Assembly: GCA_025964715.1 (NCBI GenBank) | Contig: JAOPYH010000259.1 | Location: 1 to 40,569 of the forward strand | Reading direction: 5' to 3' | Length of the DNA: 40,569 bases | Origin: Streptosporangiaceae bacterium | Lineage (GTDB): Bacteria; Actinomycetota; Actinomycetes; Streptosporangiales; Streptosporangiaceae | Shown here: in pieces, positions 9,741 through 18,606 of the stretch | Layout of the letters: each line of letters opens with the position of its first letter | How positions within the stretch are numbered: position 1 is the stretch's first letter | Made by a program: the position numbers and the translations under genes | Notes under the pieces: model-generated | What the model was told of the DNA's origin: nothing | Databases searched by the model: none | The model's input: the letters and a program-made list of their open reading frames with translations, nothing else

Positions 9741-12248
9741 CTATTCGGCGGCGATGGCCTTGAGGACGTCCATCCGCCCGGCCCGCCAGGCCGGCCACAG
9801 GGCGGCGAGCATTCCGATCAGGCCGCCCACCAGCACGTACATCGCCAGCGTCCCCACGGGGATGTCCAGGACCTTCAGGCCGTTGTCCCTGAGGCCGTTC
9901 TGGATCGCCGCGCCGAAGCACACGCCGATGGTGATGCCCAGCAGCGCGCCGAACACCGCGATCACCACGGACTCGAGCCGGATCATCCGGCGCACCTGCC
10001 GCCGGCTGGTGCCCACCGCTCGTAGCAGGCCGATCTCGCGGGTTCTTTCGATCACCGACAGCGCCAAGGTGTTGATGACCCCGACCGCGGCGATGATGAT
10101 CGACATGGCCAGCATGATCGTGAAGAACACCACGATCTGGTCCAGTTGCTTCTGGAAGGACTTCTTCAGATCCGACCGGTCCTGGACCTTGAGGTTCGGG
10201 AAGTCGCGCAGGGCCTGTTCCAGTGCCTGCCTGGCAGCCGGACCCGGCGTCTTCACCTGCACGATCCCCATGACGGCAAGCGGCGTCGCGGTATGGGCCA
10301 GGTAGGTGTGCTCGGACAACACCCGGGCCCCTGCCAGTTCGTTCGTGGCGTAGATCCCGGCCACGCGCAACGACTGCCGGGCCCCGTCGGCGAACTGCAC
10401 CGGGACCGTGCTCCCGACCGTCCACCTGCTTGACTTCGCCGTACTCTCGTCGACCAGTAGCCCGTCTGTACCGAGGGCGGTCGAGCCGGCGAGCATCTTC
10501 AGCCTCGCGCCGGAGGCGAGCACGGCGATGTCGGCCGACTGCACGTCGGTAGGCTTGCCGCCCAAGTTGACCTTTCCGGAGTACAGCGCCGTGGCCTGTT
10601 CGACGCCCGGGGTGCCGCCGACGGCCTTGATGGCCTCGGGGCTGAAGCGGTTCTGGGTCTCCGACATGACGATGTAGTCGGCGCCGAACTGCTGGTCCAC
10701 GGACCTGCCGATGGAGGCGATCGCCGATGAGCTCACCACGTTGATCGCGCTCACCAGGGCGAGGCCGATCATGAGGGCGGAGGCGGTCGCGGTCGTGCGG
10801 CGGGGGTTGCGCAGCGCGTTCTCCCGGGCGAGCCGTCCCGGGGTCCCGAACAGCCGGGGGTAGGCCCAGCCGAGGAGTCGGATCACGGGCCTGCTGATGG
10901 CCGGGGCCAGCATCGCGACCCCCAGGAAGACCATGCCGGCGCCGGCGCCGAGCAGGATGAGCGGGCGGCCCCCTACCCCCGCCAGTCCGAGCACCAGGGC
11001 CACCGCGCCGATTCCGGTCAGAACCGAGCCCGTCACGATCCGGATTCGCAGCGAGCGTTGCGGCAGCGCGACGTCGTCGCGCATCGCGGCGACCGGTGGG
11101 ATCTTCGCGGCCCGTCGCGCCGGGAGGTAGGCCGCTACCAGCGTCACCGCGATACCGACGGCATAGGACCAGATCACGGGCGTGAGGGTGAAGGTGAGGC
11201 CGGCGGAGCTCCCGGAGCCGCCTCCGGCGAGCGCCTGCAGCGCCATGGCCAGCCCGGCCCCGGCGACCAGGCCCATGGTGGACCCGATCAGGCCCACCCC
11301 GAGCGCCTCGCCGAGGACCGCCCGCGTCACCTGCCTGCGGGAGGCGCCGATGGCACGAAGCAGCGCCAGCTCCCTGGTCCGCTGGGCCACGAGCATGGAG
11401 AAGGTGTTGAAGATGATGAAGGCGCCCACGAACACCGCGATGAATCCGAACACCAGGAGGAGGGTCCGGAAGAACGACAGGAAGCCCTGGATGTCGGTCT
11501 TCAGCTCGGCTCGCAGCTTCGCGCCTGTGATCGCCTCGAGCCCGCCGGGGAGCGTCCGTGCGACGCGGTCCCGCAGCACCGTCTCGCTCGCGCCCGTCCT
11601 CCCCATCTGGACATCGCTGAAGTAGCCCGGCTCGAGCAGAAGCCGCTGGGCCGTCGCGGTGTCGAAGGCCGTGATCGTGGTGCCCATCATGTCGGGGGTC
11701 TTGATGGATCCCACGACCGTCATGGCCCGCGTCGGACCCTGCAGCAGGATCCGCGCCCGCTGGCCGAGCGTGTATCCGGCCTTCTTCATGGTCGTCTCAT
11801 CGATGGCGACCTCGCCCGGCGCGCTGGGGGCACGGCCGGATCTGATGGTGTAGTCGCCGCCGCTCACCCAGTTCATGCCCAGCTGGGGCGGCCCCTGGGT
11901 GGCGACGGTCTTGCCGTTCTTGCCGATCACCGCGGCGTATCCGCTGACGTTCCCGATCACGTCACGGACTCCGTCGACCTTGCGGAGGCCGTCCAGGACG
12001 GAGGCGGGGACCGGCGGCCGGGAGGAGACCTGCTGGTCATTGCCCGCCTCGACCACCTTCTTGCCGCGGACGTCCACTGCGACGTTCTTGCCGAAGGTCG
12101 CGAACAGGTCGTCGAACTGCTTCGACATCGAGTCGGTGAAGATGAGCGTGCCGGCGATCATGGCCACGCCCAGCACGACAGAGACCGCGGTGAGCAGCAG
12201 CCGGAGTTTGTGCGCGGTGAGGTTGCGCAGGGTGACGCGGGCCATCAT
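9741..12248 (-). CDS. ABC exporter permease with two FtsX domains (MacB/LolC-like)
   Basis: Membrane subunit of an MacB/LolCDE-class ABC system, 835 residues. One membrane helix near the start (after TAHKLRLLLTAVSV) is followed by an extracytoplasmic MacB-type domain, then three helices forming the first FtsX domain (around residues 255-385), a second half with another helix near LARENALRNPRRTTATASAL, a second extracytoplasmic domain, and a closing three-helix FtsX domain. Both halves carry the family pattern ERTRE(I/L)xLLRAxGxSRRQV next to the last helices. Such proteins are mechanotransmitters that move lipids, peptides or antibiotics, or shed envelope stress; the substrate is unknown. The start (CAT complement at 12246-12248) overlaps the stop of the ATPase gene by ATGA, so the two are translationally coupled. 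Confidence 0.92.
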   Translation of the reverse strand: MMARVTLRNLTAHKLRLLLTAVSVVLGVAMIAGTLIFTDSMSKQFDDLFATFGKNVAVDVRGKKVVEAGNDQQVSSRPPVPASVLDGLRKVDGVRDVIGNVSGYAAVIGKNGKTVATQGPPQLGMNWVSGGDYTIRSGRAPSAPGEVAIDETTMKKAGYTLGQRARILLQGPTRAMTVVGSIKTPDMMGTTITAFDTATAQRLLLEPGYFSDVQMGRTGASETVLRDRVARTLPGGLEAITGAKLRAELKTDIQGFLSFFRTLLLVFGFIAVFVGAFIIFNTFSMLVAQRTRELALLRAIGASRRQVTRAVLGEALGVGLIGSTMGLVAGAGLAMALQALAGGGSGSSAGLTFTLTPVIWSYAVGIAVTLVAAYLPARRAAKIPPVAAMRDDVALPQRSLRIRIVTGSVLTGIGAVALVLGLAGVGGRPLILLGAGAGMVFLGVAMLAPAISRPVIRLLGWAYPRLFGTPGRLARENALRNPRRTTATASALMIGLALVSAINVVSSSAIASIGRSVDQQFGADYIVMSETQNRFSPEAIKAVGGTPGVEQATALYSGKVNLGGKPTDVQSADIAVLASGARLKMLAGSTALGTDGLLVDESTAKSSRWTVGSTVPVQFADGARQSLRVAGIYATNELAGARVLSEHTYLAHTATPLAVMGIVQVKTPGPAARQALEQALRDFPNLKVQDRSDLKKSFQKQLDQIVVFFTIMLAMSIIIAAVGVINTLALSVIERTREIGLLRAVGTSRRQVRRMIRLESVVIAVFGALLGITIGVCFGAAIQNGLRDNGLKVLDIPVGTLAMYVLVGGLIGMLAALWPAWRAGRMDVLKAIAAE

Positions 12249-13039
12249 GATGCCGCGACCCCCGGGAGCTCGAAGCCCTTCATCCGTTCGAGGACCTTCT
12301 CCGCGGTCGGGTCGCTCATCTGGTCCACGATCCGGCCGTCGGTGAGGAAGAGCACCAGGTCGGAGTAGGCGGCGGCCGCCGGGTCATGGGTCACCATGAC
12401 GACGGTCTGGCGCATCTCCTGCACGGAGTTGCGCAGGAACGACAGCACCTCCGCGCCAGAGCGGGAGTCGAGGTTGCCGGTCGGCTCGTCGGCGAAGATG
12501 ATCTCCGGTCGGCTGGCGAGGGCCCGGGCGCAGGCGACGCGCTGCTGCTGCCCTCCGGACAGCTCGTTCGGCCGGTGCTTGAGCCGCCGCCGCAGCCCGA
12601 CGGAGTCGATGACATGGTCGAGCCACTCCCGGTCGGGCTTGCGGCCCGCGATGTCGATCGGCAGCGTGATGTTCTCGAGGGCCGTGAGCGTGGGGACGAG
12701 GTTGAAGGCCTGGAAGACGAAACCCACCTTGTCCCGGCGCAGCCTGGTCAGCCGCTTGTCGTCGAGGCGGGACAGCTCGACGTCCCCGAGGAAGACCTGA
12801 CCGGCGTCGACGCTGTCGAGGCCGGCCATGCAGTGCATGAGGGTCGACTTGCCGGAGCCGGACGGACCCATGACCGCGGTGAACTGTCCGCGTGGGATCC
12901 CGACCGTCACGTCGTCCAAGGCCACCACCTTGGCGTCACCGGTGCCGTAGACCTTGGCTATCTGCCTTACGTGCGCGGCTAGTACGCCCGCCTGGGGCTG
13001 GTCCAGCCCCTCGGCGGAGGTTGGAGCGGTTCTGGTCAC
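12245..13039 (-). CDS. ABC exporter ATP-binding protein (MacB/LolD family)
   Basis: Cytoplasmic ATPase partner of the adjoining FtsX-type permease. With the GTG at 13039 the protein has 264 residues; GGGGGAG lies 6 nt upstream of this start, while a longer frame reaching 13111 would add 24 unconserved residues. Motifs are Walker A GPSGSGKST (58-66), Q-loop FVFQAFNLVPTLTALEN, signature LSGGQQQRVACARALA, Walker B IIFADEPTGNLDS and H-switch MVTHDP, all characteristic of the MacB/LolD/FtsE subfamily. Gene order behind a two-component system suggests it is induced by that system. Confidence 0.93.
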   Translation of the reverse strand: MTRTAPTSAEGLDQPQAGVLAAHVRQIAKVYGTGDAKVVALDDVTVGIPRGQFTAVMGPSGSGKSTLMHCMAGLDSVDAGQVFLGDVELSRLDDKRLTRLRRDKVGFVFQAFNLVPTLTALENITLPIDIAGRKPDREWLDHVIDSVGLRRRLKHRPNELSGGQQQRVACARALASRPEIIFADEPTGNLDSRSGAEVLSFLRNSVQEMRQTVVMVTHDPAAAAYSDLVLFLTDGRIVDQMSDPTAEKVLERMKGFELPGVAAS

Positions 13040-13117
13040 GTGGAACTCCCCCTGGAGGACGAAAGGCTCAGCCGGGACGGAGGCCGCGGTTCCTTGATCC
13101 CGTGGATCCACAGTAGA

Positions 13118-13173
13118 AGCCGCCGTGGCGGCTGAAATCGGCTGTCGGAAGGGACTTGTCCCTCCGCCTTCCG
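13118..13173. promoter_or_regulatory. Nested inverted repeats upstream of the exporter genes (possible operator)
   Basis: Between the response regulator and the exporter ATPase lie AGCCGCC-GT-GGCGGCT (13118-13133), GGGAC-TT-GTCCC (13151-13162) and an outer repeat CGGAAGG (13146-13152) with CCTTCCG (13167-13173). NarL-type regulators bind inverted repeats of this size, so this may be the operator through which the neighbouring regulator acts on the exporter. Transcripts reading through from the kinase would also cross it. Confidence 0.4.
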
Positions 13174-13244
13174 CAGGACGTGACCCGTTCGCCTCGTCCT
13201 TCGGGACTAGGCCCCTTCGTCCCCCTCGGGGGATGACCTCGGGC

Positions 13245-13982
13245 TCAGCTCGGCTGTCCCGGCCGGCTCAGGCCGGTCTCGTAGGCGTACACCACGGCCT
13301 GAACCCGGTCGCGCAGCCTCAGCTTGGCGAGGAGGTTCCCGACGTGGGTCTTCACCGTCGTCTCGCTCACGACCAGCTCTGCGGCGATCTCCGCGTTCGA
13401 CAGCCCCCGTGCGAGGTGCCGCAGGACCTCGCGTTCACGGTCGGTGAGGGAGTCCAGCCCCGGCGGCGGCACCGACTCGCGTACGGCCGGCAGCCGCAGG
13501 GCGAACTTGTCCAGCAGGCGGCGGGTGACGCTCGGGGCCACGATCGCGTCGCCCGCGGCGACGATGCGGATCGCCGCGAGGAGGTCTTCGGGCGGTGAGT
13601 CCTTCAGCAGGAAACCACTCGCGCCGGCCCGGACGGCCTCGATGACGTACTCGTCCAGGTCGAAGGTCGTGAGGATCAGCACGCGCGGATCATGCGTGGC
13701 CGCTCCTTCGCGGACGATCCGCCGCGTCGCCTCGATCCCGTCCATGCCGGGCATGCGTATGTCCATCAGCACGACGTCGGGAAGCATGGAGCGGGTCAGC
13801 TCCACGGCCAACGCCCCTTCCCCGGCCTCGCCGACCACCGCGATGTCGGTCTCCGCCTCCAGGATCAGCCGGAAACCCCTGCGCAGCAGCGGCTGGTCGT
13901 CCACCAGCAGCACCCGGACCGTGTTCGCTGCCTCGCTCCGCGGCTCCTCGGTCCAGCCGCCGCCGCGCCCATCGCCGCTCAT
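13245..13982 (-). CDS. NarL/FixJ-family response regulator
   Basis: DNA-binding response regulator of 245 residues. The receiver domain (about 22-140) has the acidic pair DD at 28-29, phospho-acceptor Asp74 (VVLMDIRMPGMDG), the switch Thr in LILTTFD and Lys127 in FLLKD. After a Pro-rich linker the LuxR-type HTH covers about 178-238 (LTDREREVLRHLARGLSNAE, then SETTVKTHVGNLLAKLRLRDR). The N-terminal 20 residues are a Gly-rich leader, so a slightly later start is possible. The partner kinase ends 6 nt upstream on the same strand. The MacB-like exporter genes follow downstream, the usual arrangement for envelope-stress or drug-responsive systems of the LiaRS/DesKR type. Confidence 0.93.
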   Translation of the reverse strand: MSGDGRGGGWTEEPRSEAANTVRVLLVDDQPLLRRGFRLILEAETDIAVVGEAGEGALAVELTRSMLPDVVLMDIRMPGMDGIEATRRIVREGAATHDPRVLILTTFDLDEYVIEAVRAGASGFLLKDSPPEDLLAAIRIVAAGDAIVAPSVTRRLLDKFALRLPAVRESVPPPGLDSLTDREREVLRHLARGLSNAEIAAELVVSETTVKTHVGNLLAKLRLRDRVQAVVYAYETGLSRPGQPS

Positions 13983-13988
13983 CGGGAT

Positions 13989-15197
13989 CTATGCCTCCAG
14001 GGGGAATCTGGCGCGGACCTCGAAGCCGCCGCCGCTGCGTGGCCCGATCCGTAGCTCGCCACCATAGAGGGCGACGCGCTCGTACATGCCGACGAGCCCA
14101 TGGCCGGGATTGTCGCCGTTGTCGGACATCGCGGCGGCGACCCCGCGGCCGTTGTCCTCGATCTCCACGGTGAGCCGCCGGTCACCGTAGTCGACACGGA
14201 CCCACGCCCGGGCTTGCGGACCGGCGTGCTTCAGCGTGTTGGTCAGCGCCTCCTGGACCAGACGGAAGGCGGCCAGATCCACACCGGGCGACAGAGGGCG
14301 CAGCCGGCCCTCGATCCACAGCTGGACCGACAGGCCCGTCTCCCGGACCTGGTCGACCAGGCCCCCGATGTCGTGTACCCCCGGCTGCGGCGAGAGCTCC
14401 CCTCCGGTCGCGGGCTCCCCGTCGCGTTCGGTCCGCAGCACGCCGACGATGCGGCGCATCTCGCTGAGGGCGCCGCGCCCGACCTCCTCGATCGTGGCCA
14501 GGGCCTCACGCGTGCGCTCCGGATCCTTGTCCAGGATCCGGCGGGCCGCGCCCGCCTGAACGGTCATCACGCTCACGTGGTGGGCGACGACGTCGTGCAG
14601 TTCGCGGGCGATCCGGGATCGTTCCTCGACCCGCGCCGCCCGGGCGTCGCTGCCGCGGGCGCGCTCCAGCCGTGTGGCCCGGTGCTCCAGCTCGATGAGG
14701 TAAGCCCGCCGGAGCCGTAGGCCCCGGCCGAGCCACCACACCCCGGCGAGGAGCGCCACATCGGTGATGTAGGCCGCCACGGTGCTCTTTTCGTGGATGG
14801 TCGCCATCATGACGACGAACCACACCAGAGCGGCCATCCCCCCCATCGCGCTGTGCGCGAGGCCGCGGTGCGCCGCCACGCTGTAGAGGGCGACCATGAA
14901 AGCGAACATATCGGCGATGGAGGGGGAGTAGCTCAGCACCGCGAGCGAGGCCTGGGCACAGATGACGAAGGCGAGCACCGCGAGCGGATAGCGCTGGCGG
15001 ACCGTCAGCGCGGCGACGGCGGCCAGGACGATCAGCGCGTTGAGCGCGTCGGGGTCCTGGTAGTTCAGCTGGTCGGGAGCCGGCTGGAGGAACATCTGCG
15101 GCAGTCCGACGGCCATGATCCCCAGCGCCACGACGCCGTCGCGTACGGCGGGATGGGAGGACAGCCAGTATCGGAGGCCGCGGACGGGCGGTGGCAC
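13989..15197 (-). CDS. Sensor histidine kinase, HisKA_3 type
   Basis: Membrane-bound kinase of 402 residues that should phosphorylate the adjacent regulator. The N-terminal 160 residues contain four to six hydrophobic segments with very short loops, an intramembrane-sensing architecture without a large external domain. The dimerisation/phosphotransfer region has His201 within RIARELHDVVAHHVSV, and the ATPase domain shows the N-box VQEALTNTLKHAG, G1 DNGRG and G2 GHGLVGM. The GTG start at 15197 has no ribosome site; instead TAATCT lies exactly 7 nt upstream, as expected of a leaderless message. Stimulus unknown; by analogy, cell-envelope stress. Confidence 0.92.
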   Translation of the reverse strand: MPPPVRGLRYWLSSHPAVRDGVVALGIMAVGLPQMFLQPAPDQLNYQDPDALNALIVLAAVAALTVRQRYPLAVLAFVICAQASLAVLSYSPSIADMFAFMVALYSVAAHRGLAHSAMGGMAALVWFVVMMATIHEKSTVAAYITDVALLAGVWWLGRGLRLRRAYLIELEHRATRLERARGSDARAARVEERSRIARELHDVVAHHVSVMTVQAGAARRILDKDPERTREALATIEEVGRGALSEMRRIVGVLRTERDGEPATGGELSPQPGVHDIGGLVDQVRETGLSVQLWIEGRLRPLSPGVDLAAFRLVQEALTNTLKHAGPQARAWVRVDYGDRRLTVEIEDNGRGVAAAMSDNGDNPGHGLVGMYERVALYGGELRIGPRSGGGFEVRARFPLEA

Positions 15198-15204
15198 GCC
15201 CCTC

Positions 15205-15210
15205 AGATTA
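15205..15210 (-). promoter_or_regulatory. Leaderless-type -10 box of the histidine kinase gene
   Basis: TAATCT on the minus strand, 7 nt before the GTG at 15197. This TANNNT spacing fits transcription starting at the start codon. No clear -35 is seen. Confidence 0.5.
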
Positions 15211-15272
15211 GGGTGTCACGGTCGGCCGGGAGCCCTCCTGAACGCGGATCTCGCCTCCTCCGCAAGGATGAC

Positions 15273-16142
15273 TCATCCGGCCGGGGACGGGCGCGCGGCG
15301 GGGACCTCCGGCAGCGGTGGCGGGGTGCCACCGAAGGACGGGCAGCGCTCTTTGTGGTCGCACCAGTCGCAGAGCCTGCTGGTGCGCGGCCGCCACTCGC
15401 CGGTCTCCATCGCCCGCCGGATCGCCTGCCACAGCGCCTCGACCTTGCGCTCGGTGGCACGCAGGTCGGCCTCGTCCGGTGCGTAGCGGAGGATCTCGCC
15501 GTTGCCGAGGTACATCAGCTGCAGGAGCCGGGGGACCGTGCCGTGCAGCCGCCAGAGCACCAGGGCGTAGAACTTCATCTGGAAGAGAGCCCGTGCCTCG
15601 AAGTCGGCGCGCGGGGCGGTGCCGGTCTTGTAGTCGACCACCCTGACCTCGCCGCTCGGGGCGACGTCCACCCGGTCGATGTAACCGCGCAGCTTCAGGC
15701 CCGACTCCAGGACGGTCTCCACGAACAGCTCGCGCTCGGCGGGCTCGAGCCGCCGCGGGTCCTCGAGGAGGAAGTAGCGCTCCAGCATCTGGCGGGCCTG
15801 GGCCAGCCATTCGGCGTGCTCGGCCTCGCCGTCCGCGTCGGCGGGGAACAGGTCGGCCAGCCCGGAGTCCTCCTCCAGCAGCCGGTCCCATTGCGGCGCG
15901 AGGAGCTCGAGGGCCGCCGGAATCGTCCGCTCCGCGGCCGGCAGGTCGAACAGGCGCTCCAGGACCGCGTGGACCAACGTCCCGCGCACCGCGGCCGGAC
16001 TGGGTTTCTCCGGGATCCGGTCGATGACCCGGAAGCGGTACAGCAGCGGGCAGGTCATGAAGTCGCCGGCCCGGGATGGGGACAGTGACCCGGCCACCGG
16101 CACCGAGAGAGCTGCGGCGGACGGGCCTGCTGTTGTGGTCAT
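15273..16142 (-). CDS. RecB-like PD-(D/E)XK nuclease with C-terminal Cys cluster
   Basis: Predicted 289-residue nuclease of the RecB/Cas4/AddB-type superfamily. The catalytic core is visible as RGTLVHAVLE, then GYIDRVDVAPSGEVRVVDYK (Asp before and the D-x-K pair of motif III), then a helix with QMKFYALVLW (QxxxY motif IV). The C-terminal CDWCDHKERCP is the Cys cluster that binds a [4Fe-4S] centre in related nucleases. The ATG at 16142 is preferred: TACGCT lies 7 nt upstream (leaderless pattern), and the first conserved segment (LSPSRAGDFMTCPLLYRF) begins soon after. In Mycobacterium tuberculosis the relative Rv2119 also lies near trmI and the proteasome locus, so the synteny is ancestral. Its cellular role (DNA repair or processing) is inferred only. 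Confidence 0.88.
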   Translation of the reverse strand: MTTTAGPSAAALSVPVAGSLSPSRAGDFMTCPLLYRFRVIDRIPEKPSPAAVRGTLVHAVLERLFDLPAAERTIPAALELLAPQWDRLLEEDSGLADLFPADADGEAEHAEWLAQARQMLERYFLLEDPRRLEPAERELFVETVLESGLKLRGYIDRVDVAPSGEVRVVDYKTGTAPRADFEARALFQMKFYALVLWRLHGTVPRLLQLMYLGNGEILRYAPDEADLRATERKVEALWQAIRRAMETGEWRPRTSRLCDWCDHKERCPSFGGTPPPLPEVPAARPSPAG

Positions 16143-16149
16143 GAGCCGA

Positions 16150-16155
16150 AGCGTA
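16150..16155 (-). promoter_or_regulatory. Leaderless-type -10 box of the RecB-like gene
   Basis: TACGCT on the minus strand, separated by 7 nt from the ATG at 16142. It supports that start and is divergent from the protease promoter about 95 bp away. Confidence 0.5.
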
Positions 16156-16248
16156 GGGGACGGCCAGGACGAAATCCCGCATCTCACCACGGTCCCGGGT
16201 CTGCGGGGGCGTCGGACCCATGGGCCCGGACGTGGCGCGCCAAGGGCA

Positions 16249-16254
16249 TAGCAT
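16249..16254 (+). promoter_or_regulatory. Leaderless-type -10 box of the site-2 protease gene
   Basis: TAGCAT ends 7 nt before the GTG at 16262; no ribosome site precedes that codon. The pattern matches TANNNT leaderless promoters of actinobacteria. Confidence 0.5.
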
Positions 16255-16261
16255 CGGCAGC

Positions 16262-17428
16262 GTGGCAGACAGCGCGCCCCAGGCCGGGGGGACATCCGGA
16301 CGGACACACGAGCATGGCGACAGGCGGCCGGGACTGTTCATGGGGCGCCTGTTCGGCATCCCCATCTACGTTTCACCGACGTGGTTCATCGTCGCCGTGG
16401 TGATCACCTGGATGTTCGAGGGGCCCGCCTCAGAGGTCGTCGACCGGCCGATGAGCTATGTCGTCGCGTTCGCCTATGCCGTGCTGCTGTACGCCTCGGT
16501 GTTCGTGCACGAGCTGAGCCACTCGCTCGTGGCCCGGCTGTTCGGCCTGCACGTCCGCGCGATCACCCTGCACATTCTCGGCGGGGTCTCCGAGATCGAG
16601 CGGGAGCCGCGGACTCCGGGGCGCGAGTTCCTGGTCGCCTTCGCGGGGCCGCTGTTGTCCCTGGTGCTGGCCGGCGCGGGCATGCTCGCCGATCTCGTCA
16701 CGACGTTGCCGCCGGTCGCGCAACTGCTGGTCCAGGCGGTGACGCTGGCCAACCTGGCCGTGGGCGTCTTCAACCTGCTGCCCGGGCTGCCGCTGGACGG
16801 TGGACGGATGATCCGCGCGGTCATCTGGAAGGTCAGCGGGAGGCCGCGGACCGGCACCGTCGTGGCCGGCTGGGTCGGCCGGGGGCTGGCGGTCCTGGTC
16901 CTCGTGGCGGGCGCCTTCGCCGCGACCTACCGGGCGGCCGACGCCGGCTTCGGCTGGCTGTCGCTCATCTGGTCCGCGCTCATCGCCTCGTTCATCTGGG
17001 TCGGGGCCACGCAGGCGATCCGCGCGGAGCTCCTGCGCGACCGGATCCCGCTGCTGCACGCCCGCCGGCTGGCCCGGCGGGCCACGCTCGTCACCGCGGG
17101 GGTTCCGCTGGCGGAGGCGGTCCGGCGAGCGCACGCGGACGGCTCCGGCGCGATCGTGATCGTTGACCACGAGGGGCGTCCCACCGGGCTGGTCAGCGAG
17201 CAGGCGGTCCTGGCGACTCCGGAGAACCGCCGTCCGTGGGTGGACGTGGGAGACCTGTCCAGGGGGCTGGAGCCCGGGCTCCGGCTCGCTGTGGACCTGT
17301 CCGGCGAGGAGCTCGTGACGGCCGTCCGCGAGGCGCCCGCGACCGAATATCTCCTGGTCGAGCCGACGGGACGGGTCTACGGAGTCCTGGCGGTCAGTGA
17401 CATCGACCGCGCCTTCGCCACCGCCTGA
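16262..17428 (+). CDS. Site-2 protease family zinc metalloprotease with CBS domains
   Basis: Predicted 388-residue intramembrane protease (M50 family). The active-site motif HELSH is at residues 83-87 inside the second hydrophobic helix, and the third zinc ligand Asp179 is in NLLPGLPLDGGR. Six or so membrane helices cover residues 30-255, and the C-terminal about 110 residues contain CBS-type segments (GAIVIVDHEGRPTGLVSEQA and YLLVEPTGRVYGVLAVSDID), which usually bind adenine nucleotides. This is the SpoIVFB-like CBS subgroup. The GTG at 16262 is preferred because of the leaderless-type -10 box just upstream. Its position between the RecB-like gene and trmI seems conserved in this lineage, but no direct functional link with the proteasome is known. 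Confidence 0.92.
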   Translation: MADSAPQAGGTSGRTHEHGDRRPGLFMGRLFGIPIYVSPTWFIVAVVITWMFEGPASEVVDRPMSYVVAFAYAVLLYASVFVHELSHSLVARLFGLHVRAITLHILGGVSEIEREPRTPGREFLVAFAGPLLSLVLAGAGMLADLVTTLPPVAQLLVQAVTLANLAVGVFNLLPGLPLDGGRMIRAVIWKVSGRPRTGTVVAGWVGRGLAVLVLVAGAFAATYRAADAGFGWLSLIWSALIASFIWVGATQAIRAELLRDRIPLLHARRLARRATLVTAGVPLAEAVRRAHADGSGAIVIVDHEGRPTGLVSEQAVLATPENRRPWVDVGDLSRGLEPGLRLAVDLSGEELVTAVREAPATEYLLVEPTGRVYGVLAVSDIDRAFATA

Positions 17429-17473
17429 CCCCGGGCGGCGAGGCCGTGAACACGGCCGGTACACCGGGACCGA

Positions 17474-17479
17474 TAACCT
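17474..17479 (+). promoter_or_regulatory. Leaderless-type -10 box of trmI
   Basis: TAACCT, 8 nt before the ATG at 17488. A GAGGG lies only 2 nt from the ATG, too close to act as a ribosome site, so a leaderless message is likely. Confidence 0.45.
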
Positions 17480-17487
17480 TGAGGGTT

Positions 17488-18471
17488 ATGAGTGAACCCA
17501 CGTCCCCCGGCGACTTCACCGGCCGCATCCCCCATGGACCCTTTCGCGCCGGCGACCAGGTTCAGCTCACCGACCCCAAGGGCCGCATGAACACGATCAC
17601 GTTGCAGCCCGGCAAGCTGTTCCACTCGCACAAGGGGTCGGTGCCGCACGACGAGATCATCGGTCGGCCGGAGGGCATCGTCCTGCGTTCCTCCGGGGGC
17701 ACCGAGTACCTCGCCTTCCGCCCGCTGCTCGCCGACTACGCGGTACGGATGCCCCGGGGCGCCGCCGTGGTCTACCCCAAGGACGCCGCGCAGATCGTCA
17801 CCATGGCCGACGTGTTCCCCGGGGCCCGGGTGGTCGAGGCGGGCGCCGGCTCCGGCGCGCTCACCTGCTGGCTGCTGCGGGCCGTCGGAGAGCGCGGATC
17901 GGTCTCTTCCTATGAGCGCCGCCCGGACTTCGCCGACGTGGCGCGTTCGAACGTGGAGAGGTTCTTCGGCGGCTCGCACCCGTCGTGGCGCCTCACCGTC
18001 GGCTCCCTCCAGGACGCCATCGAGGAGACCGAGGTCGACCGGGTCGTACTCGACATGCTGGCCCCCTGGGAGTGCCTGGACGCGGTGGCCAAGGCGCTGA
18101 TCCCGGGAGGCATGGTCTGCGCCTACATCGCCACCACCACGCAGATGTCGCGGGTCGTCGAGGGGCTCCGCGAGCAGGGGTCCTTCGCCGAGCCCTATGC
18201 CTTCGAGACCATGCTGCGGTCCTGGCACGTTGAGGGCCTCGCCGTACGGCCCGACCATCGGATGGTTGGGCACACCGGATTCCTGGTGACCGCACGCAGG
18301 CTGGCCGACGGGGTCGAGCCGCCCCTGCGCCGGCGCCGTCCCGCGAAGGGGTCGTACGCCACGGTCGGCGAAGGTCCTACGGCCGCTACGACTGGTAATG
18401 GGATTAACGTCGAATTCACAAAGCCGGCTGAAGACGGGGCGGACGCCCGCGCCGAAGGCGAGGACGAGTAA
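17488..18471 (+). CDS. trmI: tRNA (adenine-58-N1)-methyltransferase
   Basis: Methylates A58 in the T-loop of tRNAs, using S-adenosylmethionine, as a homotetramer (family of M. tuberculosis Rv2118c). The 327-residue protein has the N-terminal small domain, then the Rossmann fold with motif I VVEAGAGSGALT, acidic loop YERRPDFADVA, and motif IV VVLDMLAPWE whose Asp serves the target adenine. The N-terminal conserved PKGRMNTITLQPGKLFHSHKG is typical of the actinobacterial group. A C-terminal tail of about 50 residues is acidic and unconserved. It lies directly upstream of arc, as trmI and mpa are close in mycobacteria. Confidence 0.95.
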   Translation: MSEPTSPGDFTGRIPHGPFRAGDQVQLTDPKGRMNTITLQPGKLFHSHKGSVPHDEIIGRPEGIVLRSSGGTEYLAFRPLLADYAVRMPRGAAVVYPKDAAQIVTMADVFPGARVVEAGAGSGALTCWLLRAVGERGSVSSYERRPDFADVARSNVERFFGGSHPSWRLTVGSLQDAIEETEVDRVVLDMLAPWECLDAVAKALIPGGMVCAYIATTTQMSRVVEGLREQGSFAEPYAFETMLRSWHVEGLAVRPDHRMVGHTGFLVTARRLADGVEPPLRRRRPAKGSYATVGEGPTAATTGNGINVEFTKPAEDGADARAEGEDE

Positions 18472-18606
18472 GTTTGCACCCTTCATACCCGTCTGCGGTG
18501 TTTTCCCTGACGTTCTGGGCCCTTCGAGGGGGTCCGGCATCCACTGAGTGGCGTTCGCCTACGCACCGTGATCGGTTCGCCACGACACGGCCACCTATTG
18601 GGCAGG

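Noticed and set aside
13203..13215. GGGACTAGGCCCC as a DosR box near the exporter genes
   Set aside because: One base too short between half-sites; listed only as part of the inverted-repeat cluster.
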